Shown: positions 22,003-33,722, counted from the first letter of the stretch. The stretch is 64,000 nucleotides of DNA from Sanguinoderma infundibulare (GCA_032821775.1 JAVLRN010000007.1:558001-622000), one strand, 5' to 3'. The notes: a model not told the origin generated them from the sequence alone. Made by a program: numbers and translations.

Positions 22003-23237
22003 ATGGCCACCTCCCACATCCACCTTCACCTCATCCTGACGATCCTGGCGATCCTTCCCGTCATCTCTCCCTGGCCCTACCTTGCCTTCTTTCCTCTCAC
22101 CATCCTCTCTGCTCTCTCCTGGCTTTACGCGATCCGCCTTCCCGACCCTATCGTCGTCACCTTCTCCCAACCCGTCCTTGAGCCCGAACAGACCGCCGAA
22201 CGCCTCGTATCCCTCGAGAGAGCCAAGGCAGATCTAGAGGAAGCACTGGAGAGAAACGAACGCGAGCATGCCGCCGACAAGTTCGCTCTCATCGCCGAAC
22301 TCGGCATCGTTCGAACCGCCCTGGCCGACGCAGGGCCGCGCCCCATCCCGACCATTATCATCTCCGAGACCTCTGCAGACAGACCCTCCCTTGAGCGGAT
22401 GCTCGAGGTACTCGTGGTCGACACTAGTCTGCTCCTCCAGCAGAAGAACACGACGATCGCCGAGTTGACTGCGAAGCTCGCAGCCGCGGAACAGCCTACC
22501 CCCATTCCTGCTCCCTCACCGCGCCCCGCTGTCGTTACCGACCAAGCTAGGCGGAAGCGCACCAGCCTTGCCCGCAGGATCGAACTCACTCGTTCCAACT
22601 TCTCTCAGCTGGCGAGTCTCGTCACCCAGCAGGCGAAGTCGCAGGAGGACACGCGCGTTGTGATACAGGAGCTCAGGGTGCGTTTTAGACCTGCCGCTTC
22701 TGTCCCATAGCTAACTGACGTCTACCTTAGAAGGAGCGCGATACTGTCAGAACTAAGCTGAATGCGCGTATACGACAGGCTGCGGACAACGCTGACCAGC
22801 TTACGATCTGCCACAACGAGATCGCTGTCCTCACTGCTCGTGCCAGCGAGGCCGAGGCCCGTGTTGCGACCCTGGAGGGCCAGCTAGCGCGCAATGAGGC
22901 GATGCTCGCAGACTCGATCGGCGAAGCCCTCCTCGCCACCGACGCGCTCACGTTCGCTCGCGAGTTGGAGTCTGCAAGCGTGCAGTCCATCATTGCGCGC
23001 GAGGTATACCCGGCTCGCTGATATCTCTTGTCGAATGCCACTGACCTTGTTCGTTCCCTCCAGAAGGAGAACATGAGTTTCATACAGCAGCAGGCGGTCT
23101 TGATCGCGACGCTGCAAGGCCGACTGCGATCGGCCGAGCAGCAGTCGCCGCACCTTACCGCGGCACTGGCCAGCGGTTCGCGTCTCAGCCTGAAGTCGAT
23201 CTTCTCTCGTCGCCGGAGCGGATCTGATTCCTCTTGA
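22003..23237 (+). CDS. Membrane-anchored coiled-coil protein, gene A
   Basis: Exons 22003-22677, 22731-23003 and 23064-23237; about 373 residues. The N-terminus is strongly hydrophobic over residues 6-48 (HLHLILTILAILPVISPWPY, then LAFFPLTILSALSWLYAI), enough for two membrane passes or a hairpin. A charged coil follows (LVSLERAKADLEEALERNE), then a second coil around LLLQQKNTTIAELTAKLAAA and a proline-rich linker (PTPIPAPSPRP). A long coil in exons 2-3 follows, with a basic tail ending SIFSRRRSGSDSS. The intact 53-bp first intron contains the sequence CCGCTTC, where gene B carries the 24.7-kb insertion. Exon lengths 2 and 3 are identical in gene B. Function unknown; a membrane-tethered scaffold is the simplest reading. 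Confidence 0.82.
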
Positions 23238-24060
23238 ACAAGCGATCAGGACGTCGCTTCCCTCACAGACTATATTCGGCCACGCGGTGAACGCGCGACA
23301 CATCCTATGTTGTCGGAATCAAAGACGTCAGGCTTCGCCATCTCCTCTTTTCGATTTGTCATCTCGGACGTACATCCCCATCGTTTATTCTCCTGGACAT
23401 CCTGATCTTCCCTCGTGTATGTAATTTCTTGGATCATCCTCTCTCGTCTCGGACGTCGTGTGTCCATAGCAGAGCTGGATCTCTTGTATCGTAGATGTAG
23501 CTTTATGTACCCTCAATATATCTTATACTTTAACTATGCGAGTGATGAGATCGAGGTTAGCAGGTGCTGAGCCTTGCACGGTGTCGGGCGCACTTCTGGC
23601 AACCGCCGAGGTCCTTGGAGCAGACTCGTTCTGCTGTACTTCGGCCGTGAGTCGTCTCACATGTACGTCCATCCGGCCGAGACACGAGACATCACACGGC
23701 GGCAGATCAACGGTGCCCATGCATTGCATGAAGCAGGCCTACTACTTAATGCTTGAGCACGCAGCGGATAGCGGAAAGCCTCAGGACACACTCGCACGTT
23801 GAGAGGCGAATACACATATATCTCTGATCAGCCGTACGGAAAAATCGCCGGCAACTCGATACATTCGGAAAAGGATGGTGTTGGCGCAAGGGTTGGTATA
23901 GCGCATAGCAGATCATATGTAATTGTGACACGCATAGGCATATTCTTGAACCCGACAGAGGTTGAGTCGCTCACCGATTACCCAACAATCGGAGCGCAGG
24001 ATTGTAGAACATAACATTATCGAGGGAGCGTCAAGGTCTTGAACGTCCCGTCGTAGATCC
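23238..24060. other. 3' flanks of gene A and zinc-finger copy 3, no gene
   Basis: The left half is the 3' flank of gene A, shared with the DNA after gene B (53616-53900). The right half, read leftward, matches the 3' flank of zinc-finger copy 1 (GACCTTGACGC-CCTCGATA). No additional frame is supported. Confidence 0.45.
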
Positions 24061-24140
24061 CTCATACACACTCTGGGACGAACCGCGGAACATAGTCAGA
24101 GTCGATCGGACTGGGCTGCCAGTCCCCGTCACTGGGCCGA

Positions 24141-25700
24141 CTAATTGGGGGAACCAGGAGGCGTTGGCTCCCAGTCGGAAGGCAGGGAGTCGTTAATCGG
24201 TCTGGAACGCCAGTTCGGGGAACTCGGAGGCGTCGGCTCCCAGTCGGAAGGCAGGGAAGCGGTGGATGATGCCGGGGATAAATCGAAGGCAGAGGTTCGC
24301 TGTGATGAGGAAGGGGGGATGTAGGACTGGGGGTACTGGTCGATAACCTGCTGCTCGCGATGGAACAGGTGCGTGTGGTCCCACAAGCCAACCGGATCCT
24401 TGATCTCGTCCAGGCACTTGAAGGCATTCCCCTTAGAGTCTATGAGGGGGAAGGAACACGCGTACGGGTGTCCAAGCCGCTCTGCGTTGATGCTGCGTGT
24501 GGTTTATGAGTCAGCATGGGTTTTGCTGGATTCCGAAGGCCGCGAAGCTGAAGGAGGACTCACTGAAAATGGACGAAATGGAGCACGACGTTGTAACATT
24601 TCCAGTGGCGAAACACACAGCCTTCGTGTGCGCATCTGAACATACTATGTTATCCAGGCAGATCAGCATGCGAAAGGGTGACTGAGGATGTAATACTTAC
24701 CGGACTTCGTCATACCCGGCGTGCGTCAGCGTTCGGTCCGTTCGGTCGGTACCAGTCAAGTTAGAGCTGCTTCTGAAGGAACGGTGGGAGATATCCGAAG
24801 GGATCTTGGCGCCTTGGGCGGATGACGCTAGAGAGGAAGCGGACTTCCGTTGCGAGGGAGGGGAAATGTAGCAGTCGTGGTACCGTTCGGTGACATCTGT
24901 ATGCGGGCGTGCATCACCCCTCGGCTGCTCGCCTGCATGGTACTTCGTCTCGTGCCTGGACATCGCACTCCGATTCTTTGTCTCGTACTGGCAGTTCGAG
25001 ACGTTCCCCGAGGCATCCGTAACCGTAAAGGGGCACTCGAACGACGGGTCATCGTCGTTCGTGCTGTGCGTGATCCATGATTCAGCATGCATGCCATCCG
25101 GAAGGTCGCGAAACTCACTGGGCACCGATGAAATGGCTCACGACGTTGCTCCATTGCAGGTTGCCGAAGTCGCAACCTTCGTGTTTGCATCTGAACATAC
25201 TATTTTGTCCGGGCTGATCAGCATGTGTGGGGGGCCCTGACTGAGAATAGAAAACTGACCACTCTTCCTTATTTTCAGCGTGCGTCACCATGTGGCGGCG
25301 CTCCAAGTCATCTTTCCTTGTGAAGGAACGGCCGCAGATGCCACATGAGAAACGGCCATCTTGAGCCTCCTTCTTCTCTGTGTGCATCTGATCGCGGTGG
25401 CGGTCCAGGTTGCCTTCCTTTTCGAAGGAATCGTCGCGGGAATCGCATCTGGAGTCTGCACTTTGCTTCTCAGCGCACTTCTTCCGTCGCTTGGTCAATC
25501 CAGAGTGCCCTCCTAAGGAACGCTGCTCAGTTTCCTTAGCGCGCGTCTTCTGGTGCGTAGCCGAATCGCATTTCCTTCTGATGGAACGCTGGTTCACAGG
25601 GATGTCTTGCTAACGAAATAACATTAGTTGGCGTCATTGCGATCCGGATGGCGGGAAAGGAGCATACGTCTTTCGGTGGTATACCCGCACTCGTAGGCAT
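24141..25700 (-). CDS. C2H2 zinc-finger protein, family copy 3, two-module fusion
   Basis: Runs leftward from ATG 25700. Exon 1 MPTSAGIPPKD is followed after a 58-bp intron by a long exon with QDIPVNQRSIRRKCDSATH, a Cys-poor degenerate finger region and one good finger (CGICGRSFTRKDDLERRH). Next come FRCKHEGCDFGNLQWSNVV and the long-loop finger (FECPFTVTDASGNVSNCQYE). Instead of ending, the frame reaches HAGYDEVR followed by a GTAAGT donor at about 24702. It then splices to a second finger module (FRCAHEGCVFRHWKCYNVV) and a second long-loop finger plus SLPSDWEPTPPSSPNW repeats, the terminal half of copy 1. It stops at TAG 24141-24143 where copy 1 has TGG. This looks like a tandem fusion of two family members; whether the joint mRNA is made is unproven. 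Confidence 0.62.
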
Positions 25701-25843
25701 TATCGCGATTGCGATGGCGTAAAGGCAGCGAGCTTCTTTGGCAAGGACAAGTGGTATTGAGGATCTAACGAGAACTTGGCTGGGGTCTGTGTCTGGAAGA
25801 ACTGGGGATGGTGGTTTCGAGGCATGGCAGGTCGGATTTATAT
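25701..25843 (-). promoter_or_regulatory. Conserved core promoter of the zinc-finger family (copy 3)
   Basis: Read leftward: ATATAAATCCGACCTGCCATGCCTCG, broken here as ATATAAATCC then CATGCCTCGAAACCA, about 135 bp before the ATG. Shares order and spacing with the other copies. Confidence 0.6.
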
Positions 25844-27500
25844 CCAGAGGAACAAAAGGGTTGCGGGGCGCTCGTGCCTGCTCCAAAGTCAAACTGTAAC
25901 GCTTTACAGGACCGCCGGAGGGGAGTGGCCAACGTACAGAGAGAACGGAATGACCCAATTGGAATGGAAGGGGATGAGGTTTGCATCTTCTGCGAACACA
26001 ACGTGGGTATAAGACAAAGCAGAGGAGAAAGCTATGCTGAACTCGCCTGGATACGAATAACGCACAAGCAGGGTGACTGGCCAACATCAGTGGCACGGCG
26101 GCGTCTGAGTACTAGCGCAGAGTTCTTCACAAATCACAGAAGGTTTGCAGTTCCAACATGCATCGCATTGACAATTATAAAAGGGGTTGCATCAGTAGGA
26201 GTCGACATTGTAGCAGACCGAGTGAGATGGAAGCGGGAGCTAGTCAGCGTGGATGGCGTAGTAGGAACGCATAGCGGTGGTATAGGACCAGTACCGCCCA
26301 TCGAATTTGCAGGACGCCCTTGGAATTTGGAAGAGCACAAGGAAAGAAAGGCGAGAGGAGAGTTACAGGCGAGCCTGAGTTGGCGCACGTGGCGGAGTGG
26401 CACCGAAGAAGGCAACTCAGACGCCGGGGAACCATGGCGACCCAACTCTCTTTCTCATCCCTCACCGCCATCCCTTCACACTTCGCCAAGTCCGGAGGAG
26501 AAATACGTCCGATTGAATCCTCCAAATACAAGTGGCACATATACAACAGTTTCAAAGTACTAGTCTAAACGAATGCAGCAGGCGGAACGACAACGCAACT
26601 TAAAGTGGATCATAGTTGTAAGTTAATGGTCTCGAACAATGTGTACGGTGCGAAAGCTGATGAACGGTGCTGACAGAAAAATACGATGCTTGTGATGAGG
26701 TTGCAGATTTATACTGATGAAGTGAGTATTCGGTATTATAAGCGACTCGTATCGTAAAGATCTCGCTCAGAACGCAGCGCGTCTACCACGTGGCAGCCCG
26801 AACTCTGCGAGAGGCTGGGGCTTGTGGCGGGATAGGCACATTGCTAGTATGGCAACACGAGAGGTTATCATAATAGGGGCCTCCTTGGTGTGTCCCAGAG
26901 CCGAGGTGCATCGGTGACACATTGGGCGATTTGAGGAACACGGCTGCGTCCGTAGGCCCTTCGCTTCTGCAGAACGGCTCGGAAGCTATGGCCCAGTGGA
27001 CGTAGTTGCTGTTGACGGTGCGTGTCTCTTTTTGGTCGTCGATCTCTGATGCCCTCAATATGTGCAGTGCGATCACAGAACTCCTTGCGTCTGGGGCATC
27101 GCGATGAGCGCAGGCCTTTCAGCCCTCTTCGAGCTCGCAAGATTGTCAACCTGTTTGTGAAATGGCTGCATGATCGCCAATCCGAGTGGAGGGAAGCTTA
27201 CCAAGGGCAAGGTTGGGGTAGTGAACATGCACCGGGAGGTTGGCTGATTGGCGGCTGGGGGATTTTTCTTGATGTCTCAAGGGCATTGTGACGAAGGCGC
27301 GGTTAACGGATACCCTCTGGTATGACCGTCATATGGTTCTTTTACCCGCAGACAACCTATTTTGTGTGATGTCCATTTCTGGCACGTCTTTCGACATAGG
27401 CCGCAGCGAACGTGCCGTCTACGAGGCGTTCGTGGCTGTCAACTCCGGGTCAGGACTTTGAGCGTCGGGCGCCAAGGGATGGCGAGGGTCGGTGAAGGTG
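25844..27500. other. Upstream region of zinc-finger copy 3; no gene recognised
   Basis: The part near 26370-26450, read leftward, contains CCCCGGCGTCTGAGTTGCC, which also occurs about 0.8 kb upstream of copies 2 and 4, so the conserved unit extends this far. From 26570 to 27480 a minus-strand frame (27076-26783) contains NSNYVHWAIASEPFC but I cannot assign it. Confidence 0.35.
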
Positions 27501-27701
27501 AGCCCGTCACATCTGTGGAGTACGATCGTAGACGCTGACCCCGCCAAAGAACAGTTCGTCTCTCCAACTTGGTTCGTAACTTCTGCCTCACCCACTGCCT
27601 CACCCGCTGCCACCGGTCAACGCCAGCCCTCTCATTCGCTCGCACACCACCGATTCCAGCATCTCCCCCAGCTTCACCTCGATCATCGATTGATCCCCGC
27701 C

Positions 27702-28373
27702 ATGGCCATCTCCGATATCCACCGTCACCTCATCCTGACGATCCTGGCGATCCTCTCCGTCATCTCCTCGTGGCCCCGTCTGACCCTCTTTTCCATCATC
27801 GTCCTTTCGGCTGTCTCCTGGCCTTGCACGACCTGCCCTCCTGACCCTGTCGTCGCCTTCTCCCAACCCGTCCTTGAGCCCGAACAGACCGCCGAACGCC
27901 TCGCATCCCTCGAGAGAGCCAAGGCAGATCTAGAGGAAGCACTGGAGAGGAACGAACGCGAGCATGCCGCCGACAAGTTCGCTCTCATCGCCGAACTCGG
28001 CATCGTTCGAACGGCCTTGGCCGACGCGGAGCCACGCCGCATCCCGACCATTGTCATCTCCGAGACCTCTGCAGACAGACCCTCCCTTGAGCGGATGCTC
28101 GAGGTACTCATGGTCGACACTAGTCTGCTCCTCCAGCAGAAAAACGCGACGATCGCCGAGTTGACTACGAAGCTCGCCGCCGCGGAACAGCCTACCCCCA
28201 TTCCTGCTCCCTCACCGCGCCCTGCTCTCGTTACGGACGAAGCCATGCGGAAGCGCACCAGCCTTTCCCGCAGGATCGAACTCACTCGTTCCAACTTCTC
28301 TCAGCTGGCGAGTCTCGTCACCCAGCAGGCCAAGTCGCAGGAGGACACGAGCATTGTGATACAGGAGCTCAGG
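27702..28373 (+). CDS. Membrane-anchored coiled-coil protein, gene B, exon 1 (split by a giant insertion)
   Basis: Copy of gene A exon 1: MAISDIHRHLILTILAILSV, two hydrophobic stretches, then LASLERAKADLEEALERNE, and the same SQLASLVTQQAKSQEDTSIV end. It is one codon shorter than A, with no stops. The 5' splice donor GTGCGTTTTA is intact at 28374. After 23 bases the intron is interrupted at 28397 by the mobile element, and the remaining intron and exons 2-3 resume at 53082. Splicing over 24.7 kb is unlikely in a fungus, so expression of a full product is probably lost although every exon is undamaged. Confidence 0.8.
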
Positions 28374-28389
28374 GTGCGTTTTATACCTG

Positions 28390-28396
28390 CCGCTTC
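28390..28396 (+). repeat. Target-site duplication, left copy
   Basis: CCGCTTC, matching the same seven bases in intron 1 of gene A and repeated at 53075-53081. With one mismatch the match extends to nine bases. Confidence 0.85.
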
Positions 28397-28530
28397 CACA
28401 TAGTTACACCACTATATATAGGACTTACCAGTTACCCGGCGGTAACATAACCCTGGGGTTGCTAGGGAATCGGGCCCGGCCGGAATACCGCGTATCATAG
28501 GGTTAGGCAGGCCGGCCGGTCGCGTGCCCC
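28397..28530 (+). repeat. Left terminal inverted repeat
   Basis: Starts CACATAGTTACACC. The shared core TTACCCGG-GTAACATA-CCC is followed by GTTGCTAGG, GGCCCGGCCGG and ATCATAG, in the same order as in the reverse complement of the right end. Further GGCCGG copies follow to about 28770. Confidence 0.7.
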
Positions 28531-28916
28531 AGTTAACCACAGATTGTCATGCTCATGTATCCTGACTGTCCAATTGTTGTAAATACATGCCCTCTATAGC
28601 GGTATTCACAAAAATGTACAACAAGTTCGAATTTACGCGGTCTAGGTGTACTGGGTGAAGTCACCGGCCGGAAAGCATCTACAGGGCAGAAGTATCTCGG
28701 CCGGTGGGTAAGGCTTATTACAGCTGATCCTCGGCCGGTGTAGTGAAGCAATTCCTTTCAGTTTCCGGCCGACTACTAAGCCTTGGTACCAAGTATTGTG
28801 AGTACCTTGCATTATGAGCACTGGCACACCCCCCAATCTCTTCCCCAACTGACAATATCATCGAATTTCAATATGCAATGGCGAGATACAATTACAACAA
28901 AACATAATGCCCAAAA

Positions 28917-30553
28917 TCACTCCTGTAGACTCTCCCATACTGTATCCACTGCCGTGACTCGCCGGGCCAGTGAATCTTGGTATGCTCGCCAATATTGTGG
29001 ACCGCTGGTGAAAGCGGCGCCGTGCAACTGGCGAGCGATCAATTCAGCCTCCGTCAGCCCTTCTATAGTAGCTGCAAGTATTTCTCGATCAGCACGCATG
29101 CGGGATAAGCGAGAATGTACCCCAGCTTGGGGGTCATGCGTCACCACGGCAGGCTCCTTAGCCTCTTCGCTTGGGGGTCCCAGGGACATGTTACCCTGGC
29201 CTGTAGATTCGATAGCGGGCACAGGGCGAGCTGCCGGATCAAATGGGCGAGTGGCAAAGAGACCGTGCATGTTGATCGGATCGTTCATCACTTTGGCAGG
29301 CCCCCTAGCCTCTTTGCTTTGGGATCTCCGGGATGTGTTGGTCTGAGACGGCGATTGAATGGGGGACATTGGAGGAGCTGCCGATTCGAATCCACGATTG
29401 GTGAACAGACCGTAGATCATCTCCGGAAACACCGACTCTGCCAGCGGCCCTATTCAACACAATTGCAATTAAATGTCAATTGGCCAAGTAGATCCAAAGT
29501 CCACTCACTCGTGATTGTGATTTGGGATTCTTGGACGACAAGCGCACCGTCTGTCTGGTCATCTGACCACATCAGCTGGTCCTCGCTGAGCTCTCCCATT
29601 ATCAGCAGGTCGAACATAGCATCAACGGGCGAAGGGGACGACGGCGGCTCGTCCTCGCTGAGCTCTCCCGTTATCGGCAGGTTGAATGTAGCATCCACGG
29701 GGTAAGGGGACGACGGCGGCTCGTCCTCGCTGAGCTCTCCCGTTATCGGCAGGTTGAACGTAGCATCAACGGGCGAAGGGGACGACGGCGGCTCGTCCTC
29801 GCTGAGCTCTCCCGTTATCGGCAGGTTGAATGTAGCATCCACGGGGTAAGGGGACGACGGCGGCTCGTCCTCGCTGAGCTCTCCCGTTATCGGCAGGTTG
29901 AACGTAGCATCAACGGGCGAAGGGGACGACGGCGGCTCGTCCTCGCTGAGCTCTCCCGTTATCGGCAGGTTGAATGTAGCATCCACGGGGTAAGGGGACG
30001 ACGGCGGCTCGTCCTCGCTGAGCTCGCCGGTTATCGGCAGGTCGAATGTAGCATCAACAGGGGAAGAGGACGCCAGCAGCTCATCCTCGCTGAGCTCGCC
30101 GGTCATCGGCAGGTCAAACGTAGCATCGACAGGGGAAGAGGACGCCGGCAGCTCATCCTCGCTGAGCTCGCCGGTCATCGGCAGGGCAACGTCCATGCCG
30201 ATGGTGGAAGGGGACGACGGCAGCTCGTCCCCGCTATGGGTGCCCGTCATCGGCAGGTCGATTTCGCTGCCGCCAGTGGAAGGGGATAATGGAAAGGGCA
30301 CCACCGGCTCTCCGGAGAGTGGTGAAGATGGATCAAATGACAATGAGGACTGCGACGGTGGTGCCGATGTGGGTGAGATGTCTCGTCGGCAGTCCAGAAA
30401 TCCTGTTGTTGGATCGTGTTCTTGCGGCGGAAGCTGCTTGCTACGTTCCGGAGATGCTTCACCAATTATGCTGGCCAAAGATGGAGGTGTTTGAGGTGGA
30501 GTCGGAGACCTGATATGAACTTGTTTCAATCCTGTATTAATTTCCAGTCGCAT
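28917..30553 (-). CDS. Element gene 1: repeat-rich acidic protein, 5' end uncertain
   Basis: Two exons are read leftward, 30553 to about 29508 and about 29449 to 28917, joined over an intron GTGAGT...GAATAG. The first exon starts MRLEINTGLKQVHI, although an AG just before SPTPPQTPP suggests an upstream exon may exist instead. Its core is about nine tandem copies of a 24-residue unit (LPITGELSEDEPPSSPSPVD plus AT-F-N). The second exon contains GLFTNRGFESAAPP and the related GLFATRPFDPAARP, then a helical, charged end (RADREILAATIEGLTEAELI). Acidic, disordered repeat plus a small folded tail; the function is unknown. Its position next to the left end and absence of known domains suggest an element-specific accessory protein. 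Confidence 0.65.
29570..30270. repeat. 72-bp coding minisatellite
   Basis: Head-to-tail 72-bp units in frame within element gene 1, about nine copies. In the middle, units alternate between two versions (AACGTAGCATCAACGGGCG and AATGTAGCATCCACGGGGT), giving a 144-bp higher-order period, which implies recent pairwise expansion. Confidence 0.88.
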
Positions 30554-31139
30554 GAGTACATTTGATTTCGCAAATTAAAACCGTTAGCGCACCTTCGCTT
30601 GGGGCACGGGAGATGCTGCGGTTCCGCAAGACGGGTGCCGGAAATGTTTGTGATTGAGCTACCTGTTCAATATGACCTATCCGAAAGGGCTCAATGTAAA
30701 TGTTTTACTTCAATATGGGCAAATTGACGATCGTTACGCACCTGCCGTAGGGTTTTTTGAGGTCCCCTGCCTGGACTCTCTGCCCCTAGCCCCCCCTCAC
30801 CGTGATGATCCTGTAAATAGTTTCAGCAACTGATAGACATTGGCAGCTCTCGATATACATTCCTTTCCTTGGTGCCATATGCCTCCGGGACCTGCGAGAG
30901 TTGTGATGAAGGTACCGGGACAGAATCGATGGGCGCTAGTGTGCCACAACCTTTCCACTCGCGTTTTGCCGCTGATCTGATCGCGATCAACTGCCTTCAT
31001 CCTCTGGCAGCTTTCACTTTTTTCGTATCAACGAGCTCACTATCACAATGGCTGAAGCAGACGCAACAACGAACAAACAGCTGCCGCCCCCGAACAAACA
31101 ACAGATCCAAACCATGCGCGACATCAGGAAAACCCACCC

Positions 31140-31300
31140 AAGCTAATTCAGTGCCTTTAGTACAACTATGATCTAATGGAGCTACTTTCAATCTAACTTT
31201 ATCTAATTAGTACTAATATTGTAATAGTATCCACTATTGCTTGGACAGGAACAGCAGTCATACTAGTTAGGACTAATTTGCACTACTTTAGACCTATTTT
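31140..31300. other. AT-rich island at the left edge of the captured block
   Basis: Contains CTAATTAGTACTAAT, CCACTATTGCTT and TTAGGACTAATTTGCACTAC. Similar words recur at 35980-36175 on the other side of the host-like gene block. Confidence 0.4.
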
Positions 31301-31414
31301 GATGTATTGGAACATTGAAACCTACCACTCCACATTCAGCATTATACAGAGCATGAACAACAGCAAAGGAGACAATCATATATTTCAATACTTAAGAATG
31401 GCAATGGCAGTGGA

Positions 31415-32540
31415 CTACAATATGCATACACAACTTCTATGGCCTACATGGGAGCTGAGCACAACCTCGTCATCGCTCACAATGATGATTATCTCGCAGG
31501 CGGTCTCTAGCCACCAAAACAGAGCAGTAATGGTCGGTGGAGACATCTGCTGCTTTTGCGGAATGCTGCTGGACATGGGCATTGGCATTAGCATTGGGGT
31601 CATGGAAGAGGTTGGGTTCAGGGTCACCGAAGATGTGCGCAAGTGCGGCACTGGTGTAGGAGCCGCGGAAGAGGACGATGATGATGACGTTGTAGAAGGG
31701 GGTGTCGTTGATGGCGCCGAGGTCGACATGAACCCGGAGTCAATCTCGCACTTCAGCTCGTCTGCGGCTCTGCAAAGAGATGATGGGATGGTTGCATGGG
31801 GGTAGACTTGGGGGTGGGGGTGGGTGCCACAATTGGAATGGTGTTGGGCGGAAGCATCAGCGTCAGCAACTGCAGAGGCTAGCATGGTGGTGGACGATGT
31901 CATGAGTGGTGCAACAGACGACGATGATGAAGGCGACGAAGAGACGTTCTGGATGGACTCGCCATTCTCACTCGCGCTCGACCTCCTCCGCCTCCTTCTT
32001 CTCTTGGCGCCACTTCTTTTTGAGCTCCTTGAACTCTATATGCGCATATATTGCGTGAAAGATGGGGCCGCGAAGATTGAAAGCCAAGTCAGACACGTTG
32101 GCGAGCGGCTGAGCCAAATGGAGTAAGCATGTACCGTTTGGGCTGCGCTTCGAGCGATGGCGCTGCATGGTGACGTGGGCATTGAGGTGGTTCAAGGTCC
32201 CGTACGCTTTGGTGCAGTTGCGCCAGCTGTTCAACAAAAACGCGCGCGCCTCAGTAAACCGACTTAGTCACCCAGAGGCGGCGCACAAAGAAAAATGATC
32301 GAGAGCTGTTGAGCGGTCAGATCCGCACGAAACGCGATGATAAGACGCAGAAGGAAGGGTAGGCAAATATAGTGTGCAGTTTTCGCGAAGAGGAAGCAAA
32401 ATTGACAGAGGGACGGGAGCGTACCTGCACTGATACAGCCGCTCGATCTCGTTGTACCTCCGGCGGGGCCGCTTCTTGACCGCGTTCCCAGGCAGTGAAA
32501 CGAACGGTGGAACGTGCAGGGGCAGGCGGACTATTGGTCT
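31415..32540 (-). pseudogene. C2H2 zinc-finger gene fragment captured in the element
   Basis: Read leftward: FVSLPGNAVKKRPRRRYNEI plus ERLYQC, then after an intron SWRNCTKAYGTLNHLNAHVT with MQRH. Together these form a C-x4-C-x12-H-x5-H finger. A further exon gives EFKELKKKWRQEKKEAEEVE. This is the conserved core of a mushroom C2H2 protein in which the finger is followed by EFKELRK-WR-KKE. Immediately after, VERE meets TGA at 31968. The continuation (SENGESIQNVSSSPSSSS and the Ser/Thr/Pro tail to 31415) is only readable one base out of frame. The 5' side is fused to an unrelated coiled-coil frame at about 32540. I infer a copied and decayed host gene fragment. Confidence 0.6.
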
Positions 32541-33380
32541 TGGCGGCGGTCTGTGCGGCACGGACGTCATCGAAGGTAGTGAGCCGTCCCGGCTGTGGGG
32601 AAGCGACGGCTGACGAATTGGACGAGAATGGGAAAATGGCTGATTGCGGGCGGCCCTTCTTCGGGGGTTGACCTACCGCCGGGTTTGGGGAGTTCGGGAT
32701 GACATCGGAGAACGTCGTGAATTTAGCGGCGGAAGGAGGAGGGGACGAAGCCTTATCGTAGTCGACGGCGAGGACGTGCTCGAAGCCTTCTTGCGAAATG
32801 ATACGGTCAATGATCTTAGACGCGTACAAAGACAAAGCCTTGTTGGCATCCTTGAGGTTTTTGACCTCGCTCTTGAGGATCTCGATGTCGTCCGACGGGC
32901 CCGTAGCCTCCGCACCCTCTGACATTGAGGAGACCTTGCGGTCTGTACTCTTCCGGCCGCGCTTGTTCTTCGGGTTGAGGATGGAGCGATCGGTATCCAG
33001 GGATGCATGACCCTCCACAAGGTCCTTGTTCTCCGCGCGCCCAAGCTCTGCGGCAAGGTCCAAGCCGGGTCCGGTGATGGGAAGGTTGGCGAGCGACTCG
33101 CCGCGGGGTGCAGGAGAAGAGCGGGAGTTGGTTGACGTGGTACGCCTGCATCCACCTTTGCGGAGGTTGCCCCTAGCAGGAGACTCCGTGTCCTTGCTTT
33201 CGCGGTCCTGTTCATCTTGTTGGAACTCGGGGTCGAGCTCATGTTCTGGGTCCTGTGCACGCTCGTCCCGCTCGTCGACAGGGTTGAGGACACTGCGCTG
33301 GCTTGTATTCCTGCTGAGAAGCTAGGTCTTGCTGTTGTTTGGGCCGGGGTGCGGTGTTGAGCCTGCGCTCGATTGACCCG
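32541..33380 (-). pseudogene. Host-like coiled-coil gene fragment captured in the element
   Basis: Open leftward frame with SLANLPITGPGLDLAAELGR, ILNPKNKRGRKSTDRKVSSM, and a strong short coil EVKNLKDANKALSLYASKII followed by DRIISQEGFEHVLAVDYD. The coil and the NPKNKRGRK stretch look like an ordinary mushroom protein; I do not know its name. Low-complexity Ser/Pro flanks surround it. Upstream at about 33310 an in-frame TAG interrupts the basic N-terminal region unless an intron removes it. Downstream it runs into the C2H2 fragment, so the two appear joined. Probably part of the transduplicated block. Confidence 0.45.
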
Positions 33381-33722
33381 GCGCGCCTTGCTGCGGTCTC
33401 GCACCTGGGCCTGGGGGCACGGCGGCGGTTTTGGACGGCGACTGGTGTGGCTGCGCGGGCGGCGAGGGAAGACCTGTTGCAGATATGTCTGAGCTGCTCG
33501 CAGCGCTGCCTGCGTAGAGTGGGAGAAGGGGAGAGCTGGTGATGTGAGCCTCTGGTTCAGCGGAGCCTCATGCCGCGACGGGGTTCACATACGGGTCCGA
33601 GAGGCCCGCGGAGCCGATTGAATGAAGGACACTGCCAGGTCGTCCAGCGTGACAGCATGGAAGGAGGCGGAGGTGGAGTAGGGGGAGCGGGGAGAGAAGC
33701 AGGAACAGAAGAGTACACGTAC

